Under the pieces are notes generated by a model, which ran no database searches, was not told where the DNA came from, and saw nothing but the letters and a program-made list of their open reading frames with translations. A DNA stretch of 54,529 nt, taken from positions 1 to 54,529 of the forward strand of contig NZ_LGDG01000259.1 in NCBI RefSeq assembly GCF_001279775.1, given 5' to 3'. Shown here piece by piece: positions 26,201 through 33,952 of this stretch; the first letter of the stretch is position 1, and each line of letters opens with the position of its first letter. The DNA is from Streptomyces sp. MMG1533 (GTDB lineage: Bacteria; Actinomycetota; Actinomycetes; Streptomycetales; Streptomycetaceae). Both the position numbers and the translations under genes were made by a program.

Positions 26201-26795
26201 GGAAGACGCCGGCCAAGGAGAAGGAGGCGGCGGCGACGCGCTGCACGCGCTCCCAGGCGTCGGTGAGTTCCTCGGCGCGGCGACATGCCGACATACCGAT
26301 ACCGCCGCCACCGCCGGTGGCCTTGAGCATGACGGGATAGCCGATCAGAGATGCCTGGGCGAGCGCTTCGTCGAGCGACGCCAGCAGCCCCGTGCCCGGC
26401 GCCAGCGGCACCCCGGCCGCCTCCGCCGCCGCCCGGGCGGTGTGCTTCGCGCCGAACAGCTCCAGTTGCTCGGGCGTCGGGCCCACGAACACGATCCCGG
26501 CGTCCTCGCAGCGGCGTGCGAAGGCCGCGTCCTCGGACAGGAAGCCGTAGCCGGGGTGGATCGCGCCCGCGCCGGTGTCCTTGGCAGCCTTCAGCACCAG
26601 GTCGGCGTCGAGGTACGACTGCTTCGCGGGCGCCGGGCCGAGCCGCACCGCCTCGTCGGCGAGCCGGACGTGCGGGGCGGAGCGGTCCGGGTCGGAGTAC
26701 ACCGCGACCGTGCGCAGGCCGAGTTCGCGGGCCGTACGGATGATCCGGACCGCTATCTCGCCCCGGTTGGCGACGAGGAGGGTGTCGAAGGTCAT
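23283..26795 (-). CDS. biotin-dependent guanidine (or urea) carboxylase
   Basis: The protein has 1170 residues from the ATG at 26795 (MTFDTLLVANRGEIAVR), which overlaps the previous stop as ATGA. The biotin carboxylase domain (about residues 1-450) has the ATP-grasp loop KATGGGGGIGM. The carboxyltransferase part has the AHS2/KipA-like half (from about 470; GGTLTTVQDWPGRTGYWQ) and then the AHS1/KipI-like half (LVEFGPMQLDLALR). The C-terminal biotinyl domain has EAMKM with Lys1132 as the biotin site. It is normally annotated urea carboxylase. Because both DUF1989 partners are present, the substrate is more likely guanidine. I cannot separate the two from residues alone. Confidence 0.93.
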   Translation of the reverse strand: MTFDTLLVANRGEIAVRIIRTARELGLRTVAVYSDPDRSAPHVRLADEAVRLGPAPAKQSYLDADLVLKAAKDTGAGAIHPGYGFLSEDAAFARRCEDAGIVFVGPTPEQLELFGAKHTARAAAEAAGVPLAPGTGLLASLDEALAQASLIGYPVMLKATGGGGGIGMSACRRAEELTDAWERVQRVAAASFSLAGVFLERLVERARHVEVQVFGDGAGRVVTFGDRDCSLQRRNQKVVEEAPAPGLPDQVRDRLASNARDLCASVGYRSAGTVEFVYDAAREEAYFLEVNTRLQVEHPVTEEIYGVDLIAWMLRLARGEQDVVRDPGTPRGHAVEARVYAEDPSREHRPSAGLLTRVEFPPGVRVDGWVETGTEVTTSYDPMLAKVIAYGPDRAHALQRLDEALSRTRVDGIETNLGLVRAALADRDFSKAAHSTATLASVSDPTPRIEVVSGGTLTTVQDWPGRTGYWQVGVPPCGPMDDLSFRLGNRSLGNEESAPGLECTLQGPSLRFTHPTTVCVTGAPAAVTVDGAPVAQWEPVTVPAGAVLEIGAPTEHGLRTYVLFAGGLDVPAFLGSASTFTLGRFGGHGGRTLRTGDVLHGGTVVTGMPVCHEDRPDFAAVWHVQAVEGPHAAPEFFTEDDIHDFYAADWKVHFNSARTGVRLVGPKPRWARTDGGEAGLHPSNIHDTPYSVGAVDYTGDMPVLLGPDGPSLGGFVCPATVISAERWKLGQLRPGDTVRFMPVDVDGSPREAIVDGGILARDGDVTYRRSGDDNLLVEFGPMQLDLALRMRVHALMEAVAEQGPEGITDLTPGIRSLQIQTDPRRLPHHELLATVREITTSLPPSDQLVVPSRTVHLPLSWDDPATREAIARYMAGVRDDAPWCPWNIEFIRRVNGLDSVADVYDTVFDAEYLVLGLGDVYLGAPVATPLDPRHRLVTTKYNPARTWTAENSVGIGGAYLCIYGMEGPGGYQFVGRTTQVWSGWQQRGAFEPGSPWLLRFFDRIKWYPVDAGELLDLRADIASGRFVPRIEEGTFSLAEYQAFLAANAESIAEFRSRQQTAFSAERDAWEAAGEFTRAEAAAAPAAPPAEVTVPAGGRLIEAEFAASVWQLNVEPGDEVTAGQPLLALEAMKMESRVQAPMDGVVAQILARPGDQVEAGTALVVLAPAAQ

Positions 26796-27400
26796 GCGGT
26801 GGCCGCCTCGGTGATGGTCATCTCCACCGCCGTCGGCTCGAAGCCGTTGCACGGGTTGTTGATCTGGGGGCAGTTGGAGACGAGGACGAGAACGTCACGC
26901 TCGGCGCGCAGGGTCAGCTTCAGGCCCGGAGAGGACAGGCCGTCGACGATGCCGAGGGTGCCGTCCTTCTCGACGGGCACGTTCATGTACCAGTTGATGT
27001 TGGAGACCAGGTCCCGCTTGCCGAGTCCGTGCCGCGCGCCCTCGGCGAGGAAGTTGTCCACGCAGGCGTGCTGCGACCAGGTGTGGTGGCCGTACCTCAG
27101 GGTGTTCGACTCCTTGGAGCAGGCGCCGCCGACCGTGTCGTGGCGGCCCACGTCGTCCGCGACCACCGTCATGAGGGGGGTGTACTCGTTCGACATCAGC
27201 ACACTGCCCGTGGTGAGGAAGATGTTCCCCTGCGCGTGGATCGTGTCGGGCGCGCTGTAGCGGACCGACGTGTCCTGGGCGTCGTAGACGAGGAAGTCGA
27301 CGGCCTGGTTGCCGTGCAGGTCGGTGATGGTGAGTGTCTCTCCGGCGCGGATCACGGACGACCAGGCCGCCCGGGCCGGAACCACGGTCTTCGTGCTCAT
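26792..27400 (-). CDS. urea-carboxylase-associated protein 2 (DUF1989), likely carboxyguanidine deiminase subunit
   Basis: The protein has 202 residues from the ATG at 27400. It shows the DUF1989 pattern: ITDLHGNQAVDFLVYDA, FLTTGSVLMSNEYTPLMTVV, DTVGGACSKESN with a Cys near the probable metal site, NFLAEGARHGL and a conserved Asn-Trp (NINWYMNVPV). UAAP proteins pair as a heteromer and, in studied bacteria, convert carboxyguanidine to allophanate. The ATG overlaps the stop of UAAP1 and its stop overlaps the carboxylase start, both as ATGA, so translation is coupled and stoichiometry is probably fixed. Confidence 0.9.
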   Translation of the reverse strand: MSTKTVVPARAAWSSVIRAGETLTITDLHGNQAVDFLVYDAQDTSVRYSAPDTIHAQGNIFLTTGSVLMSNEYTPLMTVVADDVGRHDTVGGACSKESNTLRYGHHTWSQHACVDNFLAEGARHGLGKRDLVSNINWYMNVPVEKDGTLGIVDGLSSPGLKLTLRAERDVLVLVSNCPQINNPCNGFEPTAVEMTITEAATA

Positions 27401-28221
27401 GCGATCCCCCTCGCGGCAAGGAACTCGGCGGTGTTGAGGAAGGCGCGGCGGCCCTCGGGCGTGGCGTTCCACAGCGGGTCCGCGGGCCCGGTGGCCTCGG
27501 CGCGCCAGGCGAGCACCTCCAGCGGGGTGCTGACGTACTCGGCGCGCGGGTCGGCCGGGTGCGGGACGTTGGCGATCAGGACCGTCACGTCCTGCTCGGC
27601 GCGCAGCGTCACGCTGCTGCCGGGACCGGCCGCGCCGGTGAAGTCCAGGACGCCGTCCTCGCGGACCTCCACGCCCTGGAAGAAGGAGAGCGACGGCGGC
27701 AGGTCGCGGGGCTCCAGGCCGTTCTTGGCGGCGGCCAGCTTGAACAGCTCGCGCCCTGCCGGGGAGGGGCTCTGCGGGGCGCCGTCGCCGTACCGCCCGG
27801 TGTTGCGGGCGAGGGTGGAGGTGCCGCACAGGGCGTCGTGCCGGCCGGAGGTGTCGGCGACGACCGTGGCGAGCACCCGGCCCTGGTCGGACAGAAGCAG
27901 TTGGCCCTCGCCCAGGTAGGCGTTCCACTGGACCTTCACCGTGTCGGCCACGTTGAGCCGCTCCCAGGGCCGGTCGGCCACGAACAGCAGCAGGTGTGCG
28001 CAGGCGTCGCCGTGCGCATCGGTCAGGCGCAGTTCGGTGCCGCGGGCCAGTACCCGGTGCGTGTAGTTGCCGCCCGCCACCGTCTCGGCCCACACCAGGT
28101 GGCCCGCCTCGCAGGGCGGGTTCGGCCAGGTGCCGGCCGGTACGACGGGCATGGCCTCGGTGCGCGTGCCCTCCTGGGCGCGGGCATGGGCGCGGGCTCC
28201 GTACGTGGTCGCTGTCGCCAT
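27397..28221 (-). CDS. urea-carboxylase-associated protein 1 (DUF1989), likely carboxyguanidine deiminase subunit
   Basis: The protein has 274 residues from the ATG at 28221, about 6 bases after GGAGGA. It is a DUF1989 paralogue of the next gene: LTDAHGDACAHLLLFVAD, LLLSDQGRVLATVVADTSGRHDALCG, then FKLAAAKNGLEPRDLPPSLSFF and GSSVTLRAEQDVTVLIANVPHPAD. It is the first gene of the operon. A 22-bp palindrome at 28266-28287 lies 45 bases upstream. The short leader has room for no riboswitch, and I see no guanidine-I (ykkC) motifs. Biochemistry of homologues points to carboxyguanidine deimination together with UAAP2. Confidence 0.9.
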   Translation of the reverse strand: MATATTYGARAHARAQEGTRTEAMPVVPAGTWPNPPCEAGHLVWAETVAGGNYTHRVLARGTELRLTDAHGDACAHLLLFVADRPWERLNVADTVKVQWNAYLGEGQLLLSDQGRVLATVVADTSGRHDALCGTSTLARNTGRYGDGAPQSPSPAGRELFKLAAAKNGLEPRDLPPSLSFFQGVEVREDGVLDFTGAAGPGSSVTLRAEQDVTVLIANVPHPADPRAEYVSTPLEVLAWRAEATGPADPLWNATPEGRRAFLNTAEFLAARGIA

Positions 28222-28265
28222 CGCGGGTCCTCCGGCTCCGGTGTGTCGTCGTCCTGCTGGTGGCT

Positions 28266-28287
28266 ATTTCTGTCGCTCGACAGAAAT
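28266..28287. promoter_or_regulatory. TetR operator palindrome, copy 1
   Basis: Perfect arms ATTTCTGTCG and CGACAGAAAT flank CT, between the divergent UAAP1 and tetR genes. On the minus strand GCCTAATTT overlaps its edge; TAATTT fits a -10 box, so bound repressor would block the operon promoter. A near copy lies at 36505-36526. Confidence 0.8.
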
Positions 28288-28387
28288 TAGGCGTGGGGCG
28301 GGTCGCAGGCGTTGCCCCGGCGTTGCCGCTCGGTTACCGGGCCCTCACGAAGATCGCCGCGGGTGGGGGTGTGCGAGGATCGAACGC

Positions 28388-29023
28388 ATGGGGACAGCAG
28401 GTGCAGACCGGAGTCGACGGGTCGGCAGGCCGCGGGCCGCACAGCGGCCGGACAGCGGTCTCGAACCGCGCGAGGAACTGCTCGCGGCCGCCGCGGAGCT
28501 GTTCACGACCCTCGGCTACGCGGCCACCTCCACCCGGGTCGTCGCCGAGCGCGCGGGTATGCGGCAGGCGTCCATGTACCACTACGTCTCCGGCAAGGAG
28601 GAGCTGCTCGCCGAGCTCCTGGAGTCCACGGTCACACCCTCGCTGGCGTATGCCCGGGAACTCCTTGCCGACGACGCCACCCCGGCCGGGGACCGGCTGT
28701 GGGAGCTGTGCCGTGCGGACGTGGAGGTGCTGTGCGGCGGACCGCACAACCTCGGTGTCCTCTACCTGCTGCCCGAGGTGCGCGCCGAGCGGTTCGCCGG
28801 CTTCCATGCCGTGCGTGCCGAACTCAAAGACGCCTATCGGCAGTTGCTCGCCGCCACCGAGGCGGGCGGAGCGCTCGTCAAGAGTGAGCTCGACCTGCGG
28901 ACGGACCTCGTCTTCGGGCTGATCGAGGGTGTCATCCTCGTCCACCGCTCCGATCCCGAGCGGCCCGTGTCGGCGTTCGCGGAGGCGACGGCGGACGCCG
29001 TTCTGCGCATCGCGGGCGTCTGA
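28388..29023 (+). CDS. TetR-family regulator of the guanidine/urea operon
   Basis: The protein has 211 residues from the ATG at 28388, 10 bases after GAGG; longer in-frame starts run into the operator region and are rejected. The N-terminal HTH (about residues 28-75) reads ELLAAAAELFTTLGYAATST, VVAERAGMRQASMYHYVSGK. The C-terminal ligand domain is variable (GPHNLGVLYLLPEVRAERF). It is divergent from the operon, with a palindromic site between them and a second site at the APC permease. The effector is unknown; guanidine or a pathway intermediate is a reasonable guess. No ribosome-site anomaly. Confidence 0.9.
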   Translation: MGTAGADRSRRVGRPRAAQRPDSGLEPREELLAAAAELFTTLGYAATSTRVVAERAGMRQASMYHYVSGKEELLAELLESTVTPSLAYARELLADDATPAGDRLWELCRADVEVLCGGPHNLGVLYLLPEVRAERFAGFHAVRAELKDAYRQLLAATEAGGALVKSELDLRTDLVFGLIEGVILVHRSDPERPVSAFAEATADAVLRIAGV

Positions 29024-29345
29024 AGCTTTTCGCGCCGCTCCCTGGAGGGGCACTTCACTCGTCACGGTGAGTGTTTTCGTATGCCCGAGCGCCGCTACGC
29101 ACCGTGTGCGAGTGAAGCCGCTGCGTGCAAATGGGGCCGAGGGTACTCCCCTCCGCGACCCCGTTTCAGGTGCTTGCTGAATATGACATGGCGATGATCC
29201 GGTCGGACTAAGCTCGCCCGCAGCCCACCGAGTTGAGATGTATTCGTGCGCTTGTTCCCGAAAATGCCGAAGATCCCGACAGATCCATGACATACCCCCC
29301 TGCAAGCTCCCCCGAACCCCAGCCGATTTGTTTCAGAGGGCCCAC
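29024..29345. other. intergenic region before the cvn9 conservon
   Basis: There are 322 bases with no convincing ORF. A weak CACTC/GAGTG stem followed by TTTTCG near 29056-29076 could end tetR. TGACAT (29184) and TAAGCT (29209-29214) with a 19-base gap are a possible promoter for the conservon, leaving a leader of about 130 bases. I see no riboswitch-like structure. Confidence 0.4.
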
Positions 29346-30938
29346 ATGGTGAGTGTTCAATCTCCTCCAGGTCGCCGTGAACTTCCCTACGCGCGCGTGC
29401 TGTTGCTGCCCGCCATACTGATGGCCGCGGTGACCGGGGCCGCCGTCGCCGTGGTGACGGAGCCGGCCCGGGCGGCCGTCGGCTGGTGCGGAGCCGTCGC
29501 CACGCTGCTGGTGATCGCGACGGCGGCCGAATCGGTGCGGCGCCGCCGCGAACTACGAGACCTGCGCACGGACCACGTCCGTCACACCGCGTATCTGGAA
29601 CGGCGGATCGCCGCCCACGACCAGGAGATGACCCGCCTCGCCAAGGAGATCGCGCCGGCCGCGCTGGACCGACTCCGCCGCGGAAGTACGCCCGGAGAGG
29701 TGATTCGCCACCTCGGCGACATCGACCCCGCCTGGCGTGAACTCCCCGAAGCGCAGGTGTCGTTGATCATGACGGTGCTCAAGATCGTCGACCAGGAAGA
29801 AGTCCTGCGCGACTCCACGCAGCGCTCCTTCGTGAACATCGCCCGCCGCGTCCAGGCGATCGTCCACCAGCAGGCCAGTGAACTGCGCGAGATGGAGGAG
29901 GACCACGGCCGCAACCCCGAGGTCTTCGACGACCTGCTGCGCATCGACCACGGCACCGCGCTGATCGGGCGGCTCGCCGACTCCATCTCCGTCCTCGGCG
30001 GCGGCCGCCCCGGCCGTCAGTGGCCCGAGCCGGTCGCGCTGTACAGCGTGCTGCGCGGCGCCATGTCCCGGATCCTGGAGTACGGGCGCATCGACCTGTC
30101 CTCGATCGCCAAGGTCAACGTCAAGGGCACCGCCGTGGAGCCCGTCATCCACGCCGCGGCCGAACTCCTCGACAACGCCACCCGGTACTCCCCACCGCAG
30201 ACCAAGGTCCACGTCACCGCCACCGAGGTGCAGACCGGCGTCGCCATCGAGATTGAGGACTCCGGCGTCAGCCTCAGCGAGGAGAGCCGCGCCCGGGCCG
30301 AGGGCATGCTGGAGCGTGCCAAGGCGGGCGTCGACTTCCAGGACCTCGGCGAGTCGCCGCGCCTGGGCCTCGCCGTCGTCGGCCGGCTCTGCAAGACGTA
30401 CGACATGCAGGTCTCGCTGCGCGCCTCCGCCTACGGCGGGGTCCGCGCGATCCTCGTCGTGCCGAGCGACATGCTCACCTCCGAGCCCGGCGTCGGACTC
30501 GCCCACGGCATCGGCGCCACCGCCGTGCCCCAGCTGGACCTCGGCGCCCTCCCGGGACCCAAGCGCACGATCAAGAAGCGCCGCCCGACCAGCCCCAAGG
30601 TCACGGCCGCGCTCTCCCGCGAGGACGACGTCCCCGAGGTCACCGAGTGGACCGCCAACGGACTGCCGCAGCGCCGCAGCCGGGTCAAGACCTCGCTCAC
30701 CCAGCGCTACGCCGAACAGGCTGCCATCGAACAGGCGGAACGGGAGGGCCGGCCGACCATCTGGTCCACGTCCCGGCCCGAACCCGAGCCCGAGCCCGAG
30801 AAGGCGCCCGAACCCCCACCGGGCCTGTGGGTCCAGGCGTTCTTCGACGGACTCAAGCGCCCGGACCCCACCGCATTCACCCAGCCGACCAACGAACCGG
30901 CCCGCGTCGAGGCCGACGACGAGGGGAACCTCAAGTGA
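29346..30938 (+). CDS. cvnA9: conservon sensor histidine kinase-like protein CvnA9 (RarA)
   Basis: The protein has 530 residues from the ATG at 29346, 5 bases after AGAGGG. It has two N-terminal membrane helices (VLLLPAILMAAVTGAAVAVV and AAVGWCGAVATLLVIATAA), a coiled-coil central region (about 55-235) and a GHKL ATPase domain (about 235-375): N-box AAAELLDNATRYSPP, G1 IEDSGVSLSEE and G2 LGLAVVG. A long charged Pro/Glu-rich tail follows. The canonical phosphoacceptor His box is not obvious. In S. coelicolor the cvn9/rar products form a membrane-associated complex affecting aerial mycelium; homology and order support the same here. Confidence 0.93.
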   Translation: MVSVQSPPGRRELPYARVLLLPAILMAAVTGAAVAVVTEPARAAVGWCGAVATLLVIATAAESVRRRRELRDLRTDHVRHTAYLERRIAAHDQEMTRLAKEIAPAALDRLRRGSTPGEVIRHLGDIDPAWRELPEAQVSLIMTVLKIVDQEEVLRDSTQRSFVNIARRVQAIVHQQASELREMEEDHGRNPEVFDDLLRIDHGTALIGRLADSISVLGGGRPGRQWPEPVALYSVLRGAMSRILEYGRIDLSSIAKVNVKGTAVEPVIHAAAELLDNATRYSPPQTKVHVTATEVQTGVAIEIEDSGVSLSEESRARAEGMLERAKAGVDFQDLGESPRLGLAVVGRLCKTYDMQVSLRASAYGGVRAILVVPSDMLTSEPGVGLAHGIGATAVPQLDLGALPGPKRTIKKRRPTSPKVTAALSREDDVPEVTEWTANGLPQRRSRVKTSLTQRYAEQAAIEQAEREGRPTIWSTSRPEPEPEPEKAPEPPPGLWVQAFFDGLKRPDPTAFTQPTNEPARVEADDEGNLK

Positions 30939-31342
30939 TCCAGCAGCGAGGCAACTTCGACTGGATGCTCCAGGACCTCGCCAAAGGCGTTCCGGGCATT
31001 CAGATGATCGTGGTGCTCTCCGCCGACGGCCTGCGCATCGCCCGGCACGGGGGAGACCCGGACACCGCCGACCGCGTCGCCGCGGCCTGCGCGGGCCTGC
31101 AGAGCCTGGCGACCGCCGTCGCCCAGGAGATCCCGGGCAGCGAGGGCGAGATGAAGATGGTCCTCATCGAGATCAAGGGCGGGTACTTCTACCTGATGGC
31201 CGCGGGCCCCAACGCCTATCTCGCGGTGCTCTCCGACGTGCGCGCCGAACCCGGCTTCATGAGCTCCCGCATGAGCGACCTTGTCATCCGCATCGGCGCG
31301 CACCTCACCAGTCCGCCCAGGCGCAACGGCCAGACCGTATGA
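30935..31342 (+). CDS. cvnB9: roadblock/LC7-domain protein CvnB9
   Basis: The protein has 135 residues from the GTG at 30935, which overlaps the cvnA stop as GTGA. It is a single roadblock fold: FDWMLQDLAKGVPGIQMIVVLSADG, DRVAAACAGLQSLA, KMVLIEIKGGYFYLMAAG and YLAVLSDVRAEPG. MglB-like roadblock proteins regulate small Ras-like GTPases, so it is the likely partner of CvnD9. The start overlaps indicate tight translational coupling across cvnA-B-C. Confidence 0.95.
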   Translation: MIQQRGNFDWMLQDLAKGVPGIQMIVVLSADGLRIARHGGDPDTADRVAAACAGLQSLATAVAQEIPGSEGEMKMVLIEIKGGYFYLMAAGPNAYLAVLSDVRAEPGFMSSRMSDLVIRIGAHLTSPPRRNGQTV

Positions 31343-31755
31343 CGCCTCCGCAACGCCAGCGGCGATTCCTCGAGCCAGAACCGGATCCGCACCTCCCGCA
31401 GGAGGCGCAGGAACCGCCGGAGGGGCAGAAGAAGAACCCCGAGCGGCTGTACGTGATCACAGGACCGGACGGCGTCGAGCGCATCGAGCTCGACCTGGTC
31501 ACGTTGATCGTGGCGCGCGCCGACCCACCGCGCTCCGCCACGCCCGAGCAGGCGGCGCTGCTCCGGCTGTGCACGGCACCCCTGTCCGTGGCCGAGCTGT
31601 CGGCCTACCTCAGTCTGCCGTTCAGCGTGGTGACCGTCCTGCTCACCGAGCTGCTGACGGCCGAACTGGTGACGGCACGCGCCCCGGTCATCCGTCAGGC
31701 GCTGGCCGACCGTTCCCTCCTCGAAGCGGTGATGCATGGACTTCAAAAACTCTGA
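31339..31755 (+). CDS. cvnC9: DUF742 protein CvnC9
   Basis: The protein has 138 residues from the ATG at 31339, which overlaps the cvnB stop as ATGA. It has an N-terminal polar region, then the DUF742 winged-helix-like core: RLYVITGPD, LDLVTLIVARADPP, EQAALLRLCTAPLSVAELSAYLSLPFSVVTVLLTELLTAELV. It is found almost only in conservons. It probably links the GTPase or the kinase-like protein; its molecular role is not established. Its last 20 bases overlap cvnD. Confidence 0.94.
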   Translation: MTPPQRQRRFLEPEPDPHLPQEAQEPPEGQKKNPERLYVITGPDGVERIELDLVTLIVARADPPRSATPEQAALLRLCTAPLSVAELSAYLSLPFSVVTVLLTELLTAELVTARAPVIRQALADRSLLEAVMHGLQKL

Positions 31756-32359
31756 CACCATCACGGGTCCACGAACAGAGGACCAACTCCCGCACAGCGC
31801 CCAGGCCGCCGTGAAGATCGTCATCGTCGGCGGCTTCGGGGTCGGCAAGACCACCATGGTCGGATCGGTCAGCGAGATCAAACCGCTGACCACCGAGGAG
31901 ACCATGACGCAGGCCGGCGTCGGCGTCGACGACAACTACGGCTCCGACACCAAGACGGCCACCACCGTGGCGATGGACTTCGGCCGCATCAGCATCACCG
32001 ACCAGCTGGTGCTGTACCTCTTCGGCACCCCCGGCCAGGAACGCTTCTGGTTCCTCTGGAACGGCCTGTTCGAGGGCGCGCTCGGCGCGGTCGTGCTGAT
32101 CGACACCCGTCGCCTCGAGGTCAGCTTCGACGTCATGGGACGCCTGGAGGAGCGCGGCGTGCCCTTCGTGGTGGCCGTCAACTCCTTTCCCGACGCGCCC
32201 CGTTACGCCGTCGAGGAGCTGCGCACGGCGCTCGACCTGAGCGAGGACATCCCCATCATCGAGTGCGACGCGCGCCGCCGCGCCTCCAGCCGGGACACGC
32301 TGATGACCCTCATGCGTTTCCTGCACTCCCTCGCGATGGCGGGCGCACTACGACGATGA
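31736..32359 (+). CDS. cvnD9: conservon small GTPase CvnD9
   Basis: The protein has 207 residues from the ATG at 31736, overlapping cvnC by 20 bases. It is a Ras-like (MglA/Rag-like) GTPase: P-loop GGFGVGKTT, a switch I region around TTEETMTQAGVGVDD, G3 GTPGQERFWFLW, and G4 VAVNSF (Asn but no NKxD Asp). CvnD9 of S. coelicolor hydrolyses GTP, and the family is the output of the conservon switch. Roadblock partner CvnB9 is encoded just upstream. Confidence 0.95.
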   Translation: MDFKNSDTITGPRTEDQLPHSAQAAVKIVIVGGFGVGKTTMVGSVSEIKPLTTEETMTQAGVGVDDNYGSDTKTATTVAMDFGRISITDQLVLYLFGTPGQERFWFLWNGLFEGALGAVVLIDTRRLEVSFDVMGRLEERGVPFVVAVNSFPDAPRYAVEELRTALDLSEDIPIIECDARRRASSRDTLMTLMRFLHSLAMAGALRR

Positions 32360-32461
32360 CCGCGCGCCCGCCGGGACTCCCCGGCCCCGGACGCAGACAC
32401 CCCAGTCAGACGCAGTCCCGCAGACAGACACGGACACCGGATCCACTTCGGAGCGACCACT

Positions 32462-33952
32462 GTGACGCCTGAATCCCACTCCCTGACCGGTACGGACCCC
32501 TCCCCCGGCCCGCCGCCCGGCTGCCCCGCCCACGGCCGCGGACCCGGCGGACTGCACCGGCTCTACGGCCCCGAGGCGGAGGACCTCGGCTTCCTGTACG
32601 AGCAACTCCGGGACGAGCACGGCCCGGTGGCGCCCGTGCTGCTGCACGACGACGTTCCGATGTGGGCGGTGCTCGGTCACACCGAGAACCTGCACATGGT
32701 GCGCACGCCCTCGCAGTTCTGCCGGGACAGCCGCATCTGGACCCCGCTCCAGGAGGGCATGGTCAAGCCCGACCACCCGCTCATGCCGCACATCGCCTGG
32801 CAGCCCATCGCCTCGCACGCCGAGGGCGACGATCACCTCAGGCTGCGCGGCGCGGTCACCGGCGCCATGTCGACCATCGACCACCGGGGCGTTCGCCGCC
32901 ACATCAACCGCCACACCCAGCGTCTCGTCAACCGCTTCTGCGAGGAGGGCACGGCCGACCTCGTCAGCGAGTTCGCCGAGCACCTCCCGATGGCCGTGAT
33001 GTGCGAGATCCTCGGCATGCCCGACGAGTACAGCGACCGGCTCGTGCTGGCGGCCCGCGACGCGCTCAAGGGCACCGAGACCGCGATCGCCAGCCATGGG
33101 TACGTCATGGACGCGCTGAGCCGGCTCACCGCCCGGCGCCGCGTACAGCCCGAGGAGGACTTCACCAGCCACCTCATCACCCACCCGGCACGGCTGACCG
33201 ACGTCGAGGTCAGGGAGCACCTGCGCCTGGTGCTCTTCGCCGCCTACGAGGCCACGGTCAACCTCCTGTCCAACGTGCTGCGCATGGTCATCACCGACCC
33301 GCGCTTCCGCGCCCAGCTCAGCGGCGGGCAGATGACGGTGCCGGAGGCGGTCGAGCAGTCCCTGTGGGACGAGCCGCCGTTCAGCTCGGTCTTCGCCTAC
33401 TTCGCCAAGCAGGACACGGAGTTGGGCGGCCAGCGCATCCGCAAGGGCGACGGACTGCTCCTCGGTATCGCACCGGGCAACATCGACCCGCGGGTACGTC
33501 CCGACCTGGCCGCCAACATGCAGGGCAACCGCTCGCACCTCGCCTTCGGCGGCGGGCCGCACGAGTGCCCCGGCCAGGACATCGGCCGTGCCATCGCCGA
33601 CACCGGCGTCGACGCCCTGCTGATGCGGCTGCCGGACGTCGAACTCGACTGCGACGAGGACGAGTTGAGCTGGGCGGAGTCGATCGCCTCACGCCACCTG
33701 GTGGAACTGCCGGTCCGGTTCGCCCCGAGGCCGCAGCAGGACGTGAGGGAGAAGCCCGGCCACGCCGCGGTTCCGTCGCAGCGGTCCGCCTGGCAGGTCG
33801 GCACCCACCCGCCGGAGCAGGCCCCCGCGGCCGTGTCGGCACCCCAGCCGCCCGCGGCCCCGCCGCAAGCCATGCCCACGACGGCGCCGCCCGAACCGGC
33901 CCGCCCGATGGGCGCCTGGCGGCGCTTGCTGCGCTGGTGGCGCGGTTACTGA
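32462..33952 (+). CDS. cytochrome P450 of CYP157 type (CvnE9/RarE) with EQSLW instead of ExxR
   Basis: The protein has 496 residues from the GTG at 32462. The heme loop FGGGPHECPG has Cys369. The I-helix reads AAYEAT (about 260-265). The K-helix ExxR is replaced by EQSLW (298-302), the trait reported for CYP157. Residues about 425-480 form a Pro/Ala-rich linker ending in a Trp/Arg-rich segment (GAWRRLLRWWRGY) that could bind membrane. The substrate is unknown and no dedicated ferredoxin is adjacent. It is the last gene of the conservon, 102 bases after cvnD, and overlaps the convergent pseudouridine synthase gene by 7 bases. Confidence 0.93.
   Translation: MTPESHSLTGTDPSPGPPPGCPAHGRGPGGLHRLYGPEAEDLGFLYEQLRDEHGPVAPVLLHDDVPMWAVLGHTENLHMVRTPSQFCRDSRIWTPLQEGMVKPDHPLMPHIAWQPIASHAEGDDHLRLRGAVTGAMSTIDHRGVRRHINRHTQRLVNRFCEEGTADLVSEFAEHLPMAVMCEILGMPDEYSDRLVLAARDALKGTETAIASHGYVMDALSRLTARRRVQPEEDFTSHLITHPARLTDVEVREHLRLVLFAAYEATVNLLSNVLRMVITDPRFRAQLSGGQMTVPEAVEQSLWDEPPFSSVFAYFAKQDTELGGQRIRKGDGLLLGIAPGNIDPRVRPDLAANMQGNRSHLAFGGGPHECPGQDIGRAIADTGVDALLMRLPDVELDCDEDELSWAESIASRHLVELPVRFAPRPQQDVREKPGHAAVPSQRSAWQVGTHPPEQAPAAVSAPQPPAAPPQAMPTTAPPEPARPMGAWRRLLRWWRGY

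Noticed and set aside
28222..28290. ykkC guanidine-I riboswitch in the UAAP leader
   Set aside because: The leader is too short and lacks the conserved segments.
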